In this document: in pieces, positions 49,201-57,106 of the stretch
How the letters are laid out: the number at the start of each line of letters is the position of its first letter
Position numbering within the stretch: position 1 is the first letter of the stretch
Source: Stenotrophomonas aracearum
GTDB taxonomy: Bacteria; Pseudomonadota; Gammaproteobacteria; Xanthomonadales; Xanthomonadaceae
Length of the DNA stretch: 64,000 bases
Assembly (NCBI RefSeq): GCF_031834615.1
Contig: NZ_CP115543.1
Coordinates: 4,203,501 to 4,267,500, forward strand
Reading direction: 5' to 3'
Program-made: the position numbers and the translations under genes
The notes under the pieces: generated by a model
What the model was told of the DNA's origin: nothing
What the model saw: the letters and a program-made list of their open reading frames with translations, nothing else
Database searches by the model: none

Positions 49201-50052
49201 GTCTGCTCCCTGTGCCGATGCCACCGGCTCCAGCAGCGCGCCGCCCACGCCGTTGAGCACGGCGATGCGCTGCCAGTGGTTGGGCAGCTCCGCGACGAAA
49301 CGGCCGATGCCCTGCAGCTGGCGGCTCGGCGGGGGCAGCGCGCGTTGCACCTGCCAGAGCAGCGCGGCCACCGCCAGCGCGGACAGCAGGTGGCCGCCGG
49401 CCAGGTTCGGGCGCAGCTGCGCGTCCGTTTCACTGATGCTGTCGTGCAGGCTGGCCAGGCCGGTGCGCACGGATTCGGGCAGCGACTGCAGCAGCGCATC
49501 GAACTCGGCATGGCTGCGCAGCGACGGCAGCACAGCGGCCAGTGAGGGCAGCACCCCCGCCAGGCTGCTCCAGCTGCCGCTGAACGCCGCACGCGCCACC
49601 TGGCCTGCGCTCATTGCGTTGTTGGCCCAGCTGGGCAGCGCCGCAAGCAGGGTGCTCCATGCGGCACGGTCGAGCACGGTGCCCAGCACGTTCAGGCCGA
49701 GATCGCGCACCACGTTGATCTCGTGGTCGCGCGCGGCCAGCGCCTTTTCCATATGGGCGGTAACCGCGTCCCGCTCGGCTTGCGTGGTCGCTGCGGCGAG
49801 ATGGCGGTCCATGATGTCGGCCACCTTCCAGCTCTCGGGCGGGTAGGCCGCCCGGATCCTGCCGCGTACGTCGGCTTCGCGGTCGCTCAGCACCCGCGCC
49901 AGTGTTTCGGTTGCCAGCGTCGACGGCAGTGTCGCGTTGCCTACATGGTCCGGGCGGATGCTGTCCGCATCCTGCGCGGCGGGTGCGTTGGGGGTGGCCG
50001 TGTGCCGATCAAGGGTGGAGAGCAGCAGGGCGGCGCGATCTAGCGAGGGCAT
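43207..50052 (-). CDS. Giant toxin-like protein with candidate C-terminal deaminase-like domain
   Basis: A 2281-residue protein of no family I can name with certainty. There is no signal peptide, RHS, VgrG, PAAR or haemagglutinin repeat. The N-terminal ~430 residues are helical; hydrophobic stretches lie at ~437-465 (GLLYGAVAGSLGGLGAAAWG) and ~1272-1305 (LMGAVGVGALCSLASGG), which could insert in a membrane. A large alpha/beta middle resembles multi-domain toxins of the dermonecrotic type in size and layout. At the C-terminus, FEIRSCSEGKAL (Cys2121, Glu2123) and ISDMHPCATSCDRR (Pro2168, Cys2169, Cys2173) have the order of the zinc deaminase fold (C/H-x-E then PC...C). The second pair has three residues between cysteines, not the commonest two. 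Its ribosome site is inside a hairpin. A possible immunity gene follows. Confidence 0.75.
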   Translation of the reverse strand: MPSLDRAALLLSTLDRHTATPNAPAAQDADSIRPDHVGNATLPSTLATETLARVLSDREADVRGRIRAAYPPESWKVADIMDRHLAAATTQAERDAVTAHMEKALAARDHEINVVRDLGLNVLGTVLDRAAWSTLLAALPSWANNAMSAGQVARAAFSGSWSSLAGVLPSLAAVLPSLRSHAEFDALLQSLPESVRTGLASLHDSISETDAQLRPNLAGGHLLSALAVAALLWQVQRALPPPSRQLQGIGRFVAELPNHWQRIAVLNGVGGALLEPVASAQGADLAAPKVPLTPAQKLERIAHQKAVDRREAIIPPWDVANVGQEVWQAPGLPHSGGGVATPFASEGAAAESDAAASPAARPQVGWIPWLGAGLTALGQWGRGGFQPVPQGPPSIEMTDMGAVPLQEVTASTPLVTAPVQVGAGATAAATTRSAPGLRRGLLYGAVAGSLGGLGAAAWGLKQWLWPAVPAAATTTEVASQLANAPVELPDGNWGTALDLVLGDIEPAARSGRTRRAASASPAAPTPPHRNYAAQLQGVTAAQLDALRDDPELLQQVQSMRRWSVAMAHDIATRPGWEWVAKLPTTEQELLVGQWQALRGLRPALSAVQDSAGASMRAALRTAGWQGDWQDIEVRLPSARVAGMAVDDRLPLLEFCLARDAQGTPVFLRNGTPVSTPERAQLTRFVRSAEARRLRGDINARVEQLRPALGRAVQARLAIDALKAKAHGALGSGNAHRRGADVVLGFLQGTSAVERATLTYTDRLPNGTPISVQVPNYLVLRSAGEPGLRGQVVLYRSDLASFQAFGDEGAFRQFLDAQRARIGMFAANGRIDGTLAGDIVQAAMPAQRAALRERVQSWESRWSHYQSGDRSAKAWNPADSFRLDFAPVDTPAGERQAWADALVVHGQGLAQQQLDRNLLRWSPLGIANVNAENAYRLQQDTALQSLRQHAHDSVCDAMTGALRMAGLQGSLDGFDPDRVRLRVGVHEMALTDWATSGWQRHGLRRPSMPANLPDWSPDAAGMPEARLEPAPWLDDRTLDAMQLVAYQAGAYGTPDIDASLGAQLQDPALRRALCGVLEDYADSNALADAYIEHLQALPHSADGNAFAGALADQLRARTGWMIEVAYQNGAIDVATRTALKAAHARLDPDGARPSSLQAVTLKDHALVGLWAIRSTAGTYVFLPDTAQGDRLLDARAFGQWLRQPGAEAYIRARAQYRHHPDLAAMFAHTSASYAIPVGFAATQGPDAAAEALIAARVDDVDEMTVSQLERFADTFTLMGAVGVGALCSLASGGTATLLCLAGTLGLVGRSIEEGFEQFERGDRDAALMALAEALYDGIDFAQVNRIRELLYQVGRRSLDTVADAADALRHWRLQSRAFAADGTLGTAWVQPRATLEQAPMLSRPLPDGGTLYLQQGREYLQRNGEFVESYVDGNGVRRLRDRSDGDAAGAPVHFKDGQWRRMQQRAAVRVTTTPLPSPTKPDWIKRVPEAEVLSPNKLDQLEAVFGFMTLKQRPDTDLLQTVREMTMTARIQQLCDSPDSLGLPGDEAMVLRAWADTPALGNGRSVETYTEDFGDWTRVARFGMGPVGLHVRTEDARTLPSLEALVDAADELALIDRLGLAEDASRPELMAAVRRELGRTIAAAPAQSLQTWQRWAAMQHRLPAAADNLVKHYPELTRAEAEALVSSDRVLKQHAEAWLFPQRTASKVAEVLGNRSRRRQREAVVGGRIRSLSEVQELGAHLQDVLPERVWTVTADTATDAVMLVFRRQSQEGVVGQLAFGADGHPYIPGGSGARGDIKSWQEGVFSQLTATERNALSDPSALRRAVVNHMKRTPLMRVCSMPRSPGGRVKRGVDGCDPPASVSLSPEEVATRDAVNARLFQVHTRAEQEYAGIRDLQNELEALRLEKRALQAQGLELPDAKLARVAELGGKDLMHERNFRLKNFVAYDLQDLRLNGEPVVLQNFPSQGVAYSGPPVAWMSSPDYVGSTPIRRVFVADELVEKSYKGKGKQRTAAPIPPIDRFRTDYAMGADLLTTSSERARSSGLVTLTDDDLRARVGPNGADGAPGWVRLADLADAQLEALPRHALPETLQKLLGDARFLPSNVRDLEPGNYRVFEIRSCSEGKALDSWFAALIAAKPELAAPLRAASNTPVEGLSGEMVMISDMHPCATSCDRRLTALTNVLKQVKLRVFFHFLDNPERTEWRLNLMITRELERTRPQWKATESELEAARASIRAALLDKAHPQRREAAEADLLHHPPVASDLPVPRLWMPTAEEVEIF

Positions 50053-50053
50053 G

Positions 50054-50110
50054 GGTACTTCCGTACGACGTGGGGCGGCGCTGGACTATCACGCCGCCCC
50101 CGGAAGTACC
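50054..50110 (-). promoter_or_regulatory. Leader hairpin covering the ribosome site of the giant toxin-like gene
   Basis: A 10-bp outer stem pairs 50054-50063 (GGTACTTCCG) with 50101-50110 (CGGAAGTACC). A 9-bp inner stem pairs 50072-50080 with 50092-50100. On the mRNA the CGGAAGTACC arm holds the GGAAG ribosome site, 5 bases before the ATG at 50052. The structure would block translation unless opened. Confidence 0.7.
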
Positions 50111-50206
50111 GATTGCATGAATCTATCGTTTTTCGCGATTTGTGTAGATGCGCTCAATCAAGATTCAGACTGATTGCATTTTTCGTCGCAATCGAGCGGA
50201 TGCACG

Positions 50207-50241
50207 GAAAAAGAAAGCGCCCGAACATGTCGGGCGCTTTC
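50207..50241 (-). terminator. Rho-independent terminator of glyQ-glyS
   Basis: On the minus strand GAAAGCGCCCGA pairs with TCGGGCGCTTTC (12 bp, 5-base loop), followed by TTTTT. It lies 29 bp after the glyS stop, so the glyQS transcript should end before the toxin-like gene. Confidence 0.92.
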
Positions 50242-50269
50242 AGGGTGTCGCAGGAACGGGGCGTTGCCG

Positions 50270-52366
50270 TCAGCTGGACAGATGCTCGATCGCCGCCACG
50301 CTGCCCAGGCGGTCGCCCAGGCGCTTGAGCAGGGCCAGGCGGTTCGCACGCAGCTTCGGATCTTCCGCGTTGACCATCACCGCGTCGAAGAACGCATCCA
50401 CCTGCGGGCGCAGGCGGGCCAGGCGCGCCAGCACGCTCATGTAGTCCTTCTGGTGCAGGCTCGCGTTGCTGTCATCGATGGCGGCTTCCACCGCTTCGGC
50501 CAACTCGCTTTCGGCAGGTTCCACCAGCAACGACGGGTCGACCATGCCGGGAATCTCGCCGTCCGCCTTGCGCAGGATGTTGCGGATGCGCTTGTTGGCC
50601 GCAGCCAACGCTTCGGCTTCCGGCAGCGCCGCAAACGTGCCGATCGCGTCGATGCGGCGGTCGAAGTCGTACAGCGACGCCGGCTTCAGCTCGGCCACCG
50701 CATTGAAGTGCGTGGCCGGCACGCCCTTGTCGGCGTAGTAGCCGCGCAGGCGGTCGAGGATGAAGTCGTACAGCTCCTGCGGCAACGCGTCGGTCTTGCG
50801 CTCCGCACTGGGCTGCACGGCGGCCGGCAGCCCGGCCAGCGCGCTGGCCAGCAGCGCGCGCAGGTCCAGGTCGAAGCCCGACTCGATGATCGTGCGTGCC
50901 AGGCCCAGCGCATTGCGGCGCAGGGCGAACGGGTCCTTGTTGCCGGTCGGCTTCAGGCCCGCGGCAAAGCCACCGGCCAGCGTGTCCAGGCGCTCGGCGA
51001 TGGCCAGCACCTTGCCCAGTTCCGACAGTGCGATGTCGTCGCCACCGAAGCGCGGCTGGTAGGCCTCGTCGATCGCCAGCGCGACCTCGGGCGATTCGCC
51101 ACCGGTCACCGCGTAATGACGGCCGGCGATGCCCTGCAGCTCCGGGAACTCGTTGACCATGCGCGATTGCAGGTCGTTCTTGGCCAGCAGCGCGGCGCGC
51201 TTGGCCAGCACCGGGTCGGCACCCACCTGCGGCGCGATCGCCCCGGCCAGCGCGACCACGCGCTGCACCTTGTCGGCCACCGAGCCCAGCTTGGCCTGGT
51301 AGGTCACGGTCTTCAGGCCGTCACCCATCGATTCCAGGCCCTGCTTGAGGTCTTCGTCGAAGAAGAACTTGGCGTCGGCGAAGCGCGGGCGGATCACCCG
51401 CTCGTAGCCCTTGGCCACTTCGGCCACGTTCTTCGACTCGATGTTGGCGATGCCGATGAACTTCTCGGTGAGCTTGCCGCTGGCGTCGAGCACCGGGAAG
51501 AACTTCTGGTTGATTTCCATGGTTTCGATCAGCGCTTCCTGCGGCACCGCCAGGAATTCGCGTTCGAAACTGCACAGCACCGGCGCCGGCCATTCGACCA
51601 GGTTGACCACCTGTTCCAGGTTGTCGTCGGTGATCCGCGCCTGGCCACCGGCCGACGCCGCTTCGGCATTCACGGCCTCGACAATGCGTGCACGGCGCGC
51701 GTCGGGGTCGACCAGCACGCAGGCGGCCTGCAGCGAGCTCACATAGTCGTCCGGCTGCGACAGCCACACGGTCTTGTCGTGCATGAAACGATGGCCACGG
51801 CTCATGCGGTCGGACTTCAGGCCCAGCACCTCGGCGTCGACCACATCCTTGCCGTGCAGCAGCACCAGCCAATGCACCGGACGGGCGAAGCCGTAGCTGT
51901 GGCTGCCCCAGCGCATCGGCTTGGGAATCGGCATGCCGGCCAGCGCCTCGGCCAGGATCTCCGGCAGCAGGCTGGCGGTGCGCGCGCCCGGGGTCACCGA
52001 ACGGTGCACGAAGCGCTCGCCCTTGGCGTCGCTGGTCCGTTCCAGCGCGGTCCAGTCGATCCCGGCCTTCGCAGCGAAGCCCCGCAGCGCCTTGGTCGGC
52101 TGGCCGTCGGCGTCGAGCGCGATGTTCAGGTACGGGCCGAGCACTTCGCCCTTCTGCTCCGGCTGCTCCACCGCCACGCCAGGCAGCAGCACCGCAAGAC
52201 GACGCGGGGTCGAAAGCGGCTTGGCCTCGCCCTTTTCAACGGCCACGCCACGCTTGGTCAGTCCATCCACAACACCATCGAAGAAGGCCTGGGCCAGGCC
52301 CGGCAGCGCCTTCACCGGCAGTTCTTCGGTACCCAGTTCGATCAACAGCGGCAGCATCGTGCTCAT
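50270..52366 (-). CDS. glyS: Glycyl-tRNA synthetase beta subunit
   Basis: A 698-residue beta chain of the bacterial alpha2-beta2 glycyl-tRNA synthetase. It starts [20 protein letters not shown], the typical [10 protein letters not shown] opening, and contains the HD-like region near the middle ([23 protein letters not shown]) and a C-terminal anticodon-binding domain ending [13 protein letters not shown]. The beta subunit binds the tRNA, while the alpha subunit activates glycine. The ATG overlaps the glyQ stop by 4 bp (ATGA), so equal production is favoured. Length is normal for the family. A strong terminator follows. Confidence 0.98.
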   Translation of the reverse strand: MSTMLPLLIELGTEELPVKALPGLAQAFFDGVVDGLTKRGVAVEKGEAKPLSTPRRLAVLLPGVAVEQPEQKGEVLGPYLNIALDADGQPTKALRGFAAKAGIDWTALERTSDAKGERFVHRSVTPGARTASLLPEILAEALAGMPIPKPMRWGSHSYGFARPVHWLVLLHGKDVVDAEVLGLKSDRMSRGHRFMHDKTVWLSQPDDYVSSLQAACVLVDPDARRARIVEAVNAEAASAGGQARITDDNLEQVVNLVEWPAPVLCSFEREFLAVPQEALIETMEINQKFFPVLDASGKLTEKFIGIANIESKNVAEVAKGYERVIRPRFADAKFFFDEDLKQGLESMGDGLKTVTYQAKLGSVADKVQRVVALAGAIAPQVGADPVLAKRAALLAKNDLQSRMVNEFPELQGIAGRHYAVTGGESPEVALAIDEAYQPRFGGDDIALSELGKVLAIAERLDTLAGGFAAGLKPTGNKDPFALRRNALGLARTIIESGFDLDLRALLASALAGLPAAVQPSAERKTDALPQELYDFILDRLRGYYADKGVPATHFNAVAELKPASLYDFDRRIDAIGTFAALPEAEALAAANKRIRNILRKADGEIPGMVDPSLLVEPAESELAEAVEAAIDDSNASLHQKDYMSVLARLARLRPQVDAFFDAVMVNAEDPKLRANRLALLKRLGDRLGSVAAIEHLSS

Positions 52367-53274
52367 GCCTGCACCTCCTTGGCCGCCACCGCTTCGATGC
52401 GCTTGGCTTCATACAGTTTTGCCACCGCCTGGGCCAGCGCGCGCACGCGCAGGATGTAGCGCTGGCGCTCGGTCACGCTGATCGCGCGGCGCGCGTCCAG
52501 CAGGTTGAACGAATGGCTGGCCTTGCAGACCTGCTCATAGGCCGGCAGCGGCAGGCCCACCTCGACCAGCTTCTGCGCTTCCTTCTCGCAGGCGTCGAAG
52601 CGGTGGAACAGTTCGTCCACGTCGGCGTACTCGAAGTTGTAGGTGCTCTGCTCCACTTCGTTCTGCAGGTACACGTCGCCGTAGGTCACCGGCGTGCCGT
52701 CCGGACCGTAGGTCCAGACCAGGTCGTAGACGTTGTCGCAGTTCTGCAGGTACATGCACAGGCGCTCGAGACCGTAGGTGATCTCGCCCAGCACCGGCTT
52801 GCACTCCAGGCCACCGGCCTGCTGGAAGTAGGTGAACTGGGTCACTTCCATGCCGTTGAGCCACACTTCCCAGCCCAGGCCCCAGGCGCCCAGCGTCGGC
52901 GATTCCCAGTTGTCCTCGACGAAGCGCAGGTCGTGCACCAGCGGGTCGATGCCCAGCGCCTTGAGCGAATCCAGGTACAGCTGCTGGATGTTGTCCGGAC
53001 TCGGCTTCATTGCCACCTGGTACTGGTAGTAGCGCTGCAGGCGGTTGGGGTTCTCGCCGTAGCGGCCGTCAGTGGGACGGCGCGAGGGCTGCACGTACGC
53101 CGCGTTCCAGCTTTCCGGACCGATCGAGCGCAGGAAGGTCGCCGGGTGGAAGGTGCCGGCACCGACCTCCAGGTCCAGCGGCTGGATCAGCACGCAGCCC
53201 TGCTGCGCCCAATACTGGTTGAGGGTCTGGATCAGGCCCTGGAAAGTGATCGGAACGTTCGGGTTCGCGGACAT
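52363..53274 (-). CDS. glyQ: Glycyl-tRNA synthetase alpha subunit
   Basis: A 303-residue class II synthetase subunit that makes glycyl-adenylate and charges tRNA-Gly with the beta chain. Family motifs include [20 protein letters not shown], the class II motif 2 region [20 protein letters not shown], and [20 protein letters not shown]. It is first in the glyQS unit and overlaps glyS by 4 bp. The 79-bp gap to the divergent GspE-like gene holds the promoters of both; TAGTATAGC near 53310 resembles a -10 box. Length and sequence are normal. Confidence 0.98.
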   Translation of the reverse strand: MSANPNVPITFQGLIQTLNQYWAQQGCVLIQPLDLEVGAGTFHPATFLRSIGPESWNAAYVQPSRRPTDGRYGENPNRLQRYYQYQVAMKPSPDNIQQLYLDSLKALGIDPLVHDLRFVEDNWESPTLGAWGLGWEVWLNGMEVTQFTYFQQAGGLECKPVLGEITYGLERLCMYLQNCDNVYDLVWTYGPDGTPVTYGDVYLQNEVEQSTYNFEYADVDELFHRFDACEKEAQKLVEVGLPLPAYEQVCKASHSFNLLDARRAISVTERQRYILRVRALAQAVAKLYEAKRIEAVAAKEVQA

Positions 53275-53353
53275 GCGGCGGATTCTTGCCTGCAAAGGGG
53301 GTGCGCTAGTATAGCGAGGGACCTGCAACCCCCGCTTCGAGGATTCTGGCGCC

Positions 53354-55183
53354 ATGGAACACCGCTCACCGGCAACGCTCGCCCCCGCCCCGCAGCCCCT
53401 GCCGCCGGGCCGGCTGGTGTTCGAGCAGGTCGCGGCGGCCATGGTCGCCGACGGCCTGGTCGCGGCGCAGGACGTGGAGCGCATCCGCTTTACCGGCCAG
53501 GGCGCACGCAACGCCAGCGAAGTGCACCCGCTGGTGCTGCTGGCCAACCTGAAGCTGGCCGCGGCCGGCGGCGGCGAACTGGGCCTGGAGCGCCTGACCC
53601 AGTGGCTGGCCGAACGCACCGGCACCCGCTACCTGCGCATCGACCCGACCCGGGTGGACGTCTCGGCAGTGACCGCGCTGGTCTCGCACGCCTACGCCCG
53701 CCGCCACCGCTTCCTGCCGCTGGCGGTGGACAGCGAACGGCTGCTGGTGGCCACCAGCGAACCGCTGTCCCAGGAATGGCTGCTCGACCTGCAGCACCTG
53801 ACCCGCCGCCGGATCGAGCTGGCGATGGTCAATCCGCTCGACCTGCACCGCTACACCATGGAGTTCTATGGGGTCACCCGCTCGGTGCGCGGCGCCCGCA
53901 ACGACTCGCGCAGCGAGACCAACGGCACCCTGCCCAGCTTCGAGCAGCTGGTGGAGCTGGGCCGCGCCGGCGATGTGAACGCCGACGACCAGCACGTGGT
54001 GCACATCGTCGACTGGCTGCTGCAGTACGCCTTCGAACAGCGTGCCTCGGACATCCACCTGGAGCCCCGTCGCGACATGGGGCGCATGCGCTTCCGCATC
54101 GACGGCGTGCTGCACAAGGTGTTCGAGGTGCCGCCGGCGGTGATGACCGCCGTGGTGAGCCGCATCAAGGTGCTGGGCCGCATGGACCTGGCCGAGCGCC
54201 GCCGCCCGCAGGACGGGCGCATCAAGACCCGTTCACCGGGCGGGCGCGAGGTCGAAATGCGCCTCTCCACCATGCCTACCGCGTTCGGCGAGAAGTGCGT
54301 GATGCGCATCTTCGACCCCGACGCGGCCTTCAAGAGCATCGACCAGCTCGGCTTCAGCCCGCAGGAAGCGGCCGGCTGGACCACCCTGGTCGAGCGCCCG
54401 CACGGCATCGTGCTGGTCACCGGCCCCACCGGCTCGGGCAAGACCACCACCCTGTATTCCACCCTCAAGCGCCTGGCCACGCCCGACGTGAACGTGTGCA
54501 CGGTGGAAGATCCGATCGAAATGATCGCCCCGGAATTCAACCAGATGCAGGTGCAGACCAACATCGACCTGGATTTCGCCGCCGGCGTGCGCACCCTGCT
54601 GCGGCAGGACCCGGACATCATCATGATCGGCGAAATCCGCGACCTGGAAACCGCGCAGATGGCGGTCCAGGCCTCGCTGACCGGCCACCTGGTGCTCTCC
54701 ACCCTGCACACCAACGACGCGCCCTCGGCGATCACCCGCCTGCTCGACCTGGGCGTGCCGCATTACCTGCTGGCCAGCACCATCAACGGCGTGCTCGCCC
54801 AGCGCCTGGTGCGCACCCTGTGCCCGCACTGCAAGGTGCCCAAGCCGCTCACCGCCGCCCAATGGGCGGTCCTGGCTGATGCCGATGAAGCATTACCAGA
54901 GTCGGGCACGCCATATGCACCGGCCGGTTGCCTGGACTGCCGGCGCACCGGTTTCCTCGGCCGTGTCGGCCTGTATGAGTTGCTGCCATTGGGCCCGCGC
55001 CTGCGTGGGCTGATCCGCGCGGACATGGACCTGGCCGGTTTCAGCCAGGCCGCGCGTGCTGAAGGAGTGAGAACCCTGCGTCGCGCGGCACTTGAAAAGG
55101 TGGCAGCAGGGCTGACTACAATCGAGGAAGTCCTGACCGTACTGCCTCCGCGAGATGAACCGCACGCCCTTCCTGATTCTTGA
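53354..55183 (+). CDS. GspE/PulE/PilB-type secretion ATPase
   Basis: A 609-residue hexameric ATPase of the type II secretion / type IV pilus class. The N-terminal domain (~20-180) is of the GspE_N type. The motor domain has Walker A at 357-364 (GPTGSGKT), the Asp box [17 protein letters not shown], Walker [10 protein letters not shown] and the His box [16 protein letters not shown] four-cysteine zinc site (Cys490, Cys493, Cys526, Cys529) is complete. Such enzymes power assembly of pseudopili or pili. There are no other gsp or pil genes in the window, so it is an orphan, and its partner machine is unknown. The stop overlaps the start of the amidotransferase gene by 29 bp. Confidence 0.9.
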   Translation: MEHRSPATLAPAPQPLPPGRLVFEQVAAAMVADGLVAAQDVERIRFTGQGARNASEVHPLVLLANLKLAAAGGGELGLERLTQWLAERTGTRYLRIDPTRVDVSAVTALVSHAYARRHRFLPLAVDSERLLVATSEPLSQEWLLDLQHLTRRRIELAMVNPLDLHRYTMEFYGVTRSVRGARNDSRSETNGTLPSFEQLVELGRAGDVNADDQHVVHIVDWLLQYAFEQRASDIHLEPRRDMGRMRFRIDGVLHKVFEVPPAVMTAVVSRIKVLGRMDLAERRRPQDGRIKTRSPGGREVEMRLSTMPTAFGEKCVMRIFDPDAAFKSIDQLGFSPQEAAGWTTLVERPHGIVLVTGPTGSGKTTTLYSTLKRLATPDVNVCTVEDPIEMIAPEFNQMQVQTNIDLDFAAGVRTLLRQDPDIIMIGEIRDLETAQMAVQASLTGHLVLSTLHTNDAPSAITRLLDLGVPHYLLASTINGVLAQRLVRTLCPHCKVPKPLTAAQWAVLADADEALPESGTPYAPAGCLDCRRTGFLGRVGLYELLPLGPRLRGLIRADMDLAGFSQAARAEGVRTLRRAALEKVAAGLTTIEEVLTVLPPRDEPHALPDS

Positions 55184-55874
55184 AACCGGCCAACCGGTCG
55201 CCTCGCTGCGCCGCTACGGCCGTTTTCCGCACTGGATCCGGGTCGCCGCCGGCCTGGACGCCGACGAAACCGTGGTCGTCGACGTGGTCAAGGGCGACGA
55301 GCTGCCCGACCACCGCGACTTTGCCGGCGTCATCATCAGCGGCTCGGCCGCCTACGTCACCGACCGCGCCGACTGGAGCGAGCGCAGCGCGCACTGGCTG
55401 CGCGCCGCCGCCCATGAAAACCGCCCGGTGTTCGGCATCTGCTACGGCCACCAGCTGCTCGCGCACGCCCTCGGCGGCGAAGTGGCCTACAACCCCGCCG
55501 GGCGCGAGTCCGGCACCATCGAACTGGCGCTCGAACCCTCGGCCGTGGACGACCCCCTGTTCGCCGGCCTGCCGGCCCGCTTCCCGGCCCACGCCACCCA
55601 CCTGCAAACCGTGCTGCGCGCCCCCGAAGGCGCCGCCATCCTGGCGCGCTCGGCGCAGGACAACTGCCACGCCTTCCGCTGGGGCCAGCAGGCCTGGGGC
55701 GTGCAGTTCCACCCCGAGTTCGCCACCCACCACATGCGCGGCTACGTCCGCGCCCGCGCCGAGTGCATCAGCCGCCATGGCGGCTGTGCGCGCAGCGTTG
55801 CCCGCGGCGTCAGCGCCGCCCCGCTGGCCCGCCAGCTGCTGCGCCGCTTCGTCCGCCAGGCCCGCAACAACTGA
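55155..55874 (+). CDS. Class I glutamine amidotransferase
   Basis: A 239-residue stand-alone class I (triad) glutamine amidotransferase. The nucleophile Cys96 is in VFGICYGHQLLA, and His186 and Glu188 are in GVQFHPE. Such enzymes release ammonia from glutamine or, as in gamma-glutamyl hydrolases, cleave gamma-glutamyl bonds; no synthase domain is fused and no partner is nearby, so the substrate is unknown. The 29-bp overlap with the GspE-like gene in another frame suggests joint translation, though the functions look unrelated. No ribosome site of its own is strong. Length is typical of the GuaA-N-like soluble group. Confidence 0.9.
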   Translation: MNRTPFLILETGQPVASLRRYGRFPHWIRVAAGLDADETVVVDVVKGDELPDHRDFAGVIISGSAAYVTDRADWSERSAHWLRAAAHENRPVFGICYGHQLLAHALGGEVAYNPAGRESGTIELALEPSAVDDPLFAGLPARFPAHATHLQTVLRAPEGAAILARSAQDNCHAFRWGQQAWGVQFHPEFATHHMRGYVRARAECISRHGGCARSVARGVSAAPLARQLLRRFVRQARNN

Positions 55875-55976
55875 AAGCCAGGCGTCGAGCGCCTTTCCTT
55901 CAGGTGAGGCGCGCGGAAAACAGCCATAATCGATCCGATCCAGGGCGCACGCGCCCTTCCCCCTGTTCGGAATGGT

Positions 55977-56888
55977 ATGAGCGAGATTCGCAAGCTGCCC
56001 GCCTCGGCGGGCGCCCAATGGCTGCTGGACGCGTTTTCCCTGTATCGCCGCGCACCGCTGCAACTGGCGGTCCTTGGCGTGATCGGCATGTTGGTCAGCT
56101 CGCTGATCCTCGTGCTCGCCCAGGCCCTGCCCAGCTGGCTCGGCGTCATCGGCCAGCTTCTTTCGGTCGCCGTCGGCCCGCTCGTCTTCGGCGGCATGCT
56201 CTGCGCCGTGCGCGAAGTCGACGACGGCCACCGCGCCACTCCCGTGCACCTGCTGCAGCCGATCCGCGACCGCCGCGTCAGCCACCTGCTGGTTCCGCTG
56301 GCCATCCAGCTGATCGCCATCATCGCGCTCGGTTCGCTGCTCTACCTGATGATGGGCAGCGAAGGCCTCACCGCCTCCGCCGAGATGTTCCGCAAGATGC
56401 AGGAACTGCAGCAGTCCGGCGCCACCCCCAGCAACGAACAAACCCTGGCCCTCATGGCCGGCGTCCCGGTGATGCGCATCCTGCTCTGGATCCTGCTCGC
56501 CTTCGCCACCTTCGTCGCGCTGAGCATGGCCATGTTCACCCAGCCCGCCCTGGTCGTGTTCGATCACCAGAGCGGCATGCACGCCCTGCGCATGAGCCTG
56601 CAGGGCTGCATCCGCAACTTCGGCGCCATGGCCGTGTTCATGCTGCTCGGCCTGATCGCCACGCTGTGCATCTACTTCCTCGTGGTCATCGCCATGCAGC
56701 TCGCCATGCTCGTCGCCGGCGTAGGCGCCGCCGCCTTCGTCATGCAGCTGGCCATGTCCACCGTCATCATGCCGCTCTACGTAGGCGCCGTGTACGCCGC
56801 CTGGAAGCAGATGTTCGACCACCGCGGCCGCACCACCCCGCCGCCAGTGCCGCCCAGCAACGGCCCGGGCAACATCTTCGCAGCATAA
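55977..56888 (+). CDS. BPSS1780-like multi-pass membrane protein
   Basis: A 303-residue inner-membrane protein of unknown function that resembles the BPSS1780 family. It has about six or seven hydrophobic segments: LQLAVLGVIGMLVSSLILVL (~32-51), VGPLVFGGML, LVPLAIQLIAIIALGSLLYL, LLWILLAFATFVALSMAMF, AVFMLLGLIATLCIYFLVV, and AMLVAGVGAAAFVMQLAM. A cytoplasmic opening MSEIRKLPASAGAQWLLDAF is characteristic. The C-terminus is Pro-rich (TPPPVPPSNGPGN). It starts 102 bp after the amidotransferase gene and may be a separate transcript. A SMAG repeat follows the stop at once. Confidence 0.8.
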   Translation: MSEIRKLPASAGAQWLLDAFSLYRRAPLQLAVLGVIGMLVSSLILVLAQALPSWLGVIGQLLSVAVGPLVFGGMLCAVREVDDGHRATPVHLLQPIRDRRVSHLLVPLAIQLIAIIALGSLLYLMMGSEGLTASAEMFRKMQELQQSGATPSNEQTLALMAGVPVMRILLWILLAFATFVALSMAMFTQPALVVFDHQSGMHALRMSLQGCIRNFGAMAVFMLLGLIATLCIYFLVVIAMQLAMLVAGVGAAAFVMQLAMSTVIMPLYVGAVYAAWKQMFDHRGRTTPPPVPPSNGPGNIFAA

Positions 56889-56891
56889 GTC

Positions 56892-56916
56892 GGAGCCGGG
56901 CAGAGCCCGGCTCTAC
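56892..56916. repeat. SMAG/REP-type stem-loop
   Basis: GGAGCCGGGCAGAGCCCGGC then TCTAC: a hairpin with a CTAC (GTAG) end, 3 bp after the stop codon of the membrane-protein gene. Confidence 0.8.
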
Positions 56917-56939
56917 TGTCCGCACACCGCAATCCATCG

Positions 56940-57054
56940 GGGGCGGCCGCCGGGTAGCCCCCGGAGGGACGCTAGAAAACATGGATGTTTTCTAGCAGCC
57001 CCCATGGACGGGTTCACGGCGTGTCCCGGAGCGGGGCTGCCCGGCGGCCGCCCC
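56940..57054. repeat. Nested large inverted repeat between convergent genes
   Basis: Outer 22-bp arms 56940-56961 (GGGGCGGCCGCCGGGTAG...) and 57033-57054 match with one mismatch. An inner perfect pair, CTAGAAAACAT at 56972-56982 and ATGTTTTCTAG at 56985-56995, has a 2-base centre. The inner part (GGACGC, ACATGGATGT) resembles the ACGCCGTAAATACATCCATG block of the repeats around 35.2 and 36.7 kb. It lies between the convergent membrane-protein gene and tatC. Confidence 0.85.
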
Positions 57055-57106
57055 AGCACGTAAGAACTGAAACGCTGCTCTCAGCGCAATCTAGAAGCGA
57101 AGCGAA

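Noticed and set aside
45946-49545. 1199-codon plus-strand frame opposite the giant toxin-like gene
   Set aside because: Gln/Arg/Gly-biased antisense frame with no domain; the minus strand has the natural codon pattern.
43207-50052. Reading the giant protein as an RHS, haemagglutinin or X-T4SS effector
   Set aside because: No RHS/YD repeats, no TPS signal and no recognisable C-terminal secretion domain are present; the delivery route is left open.
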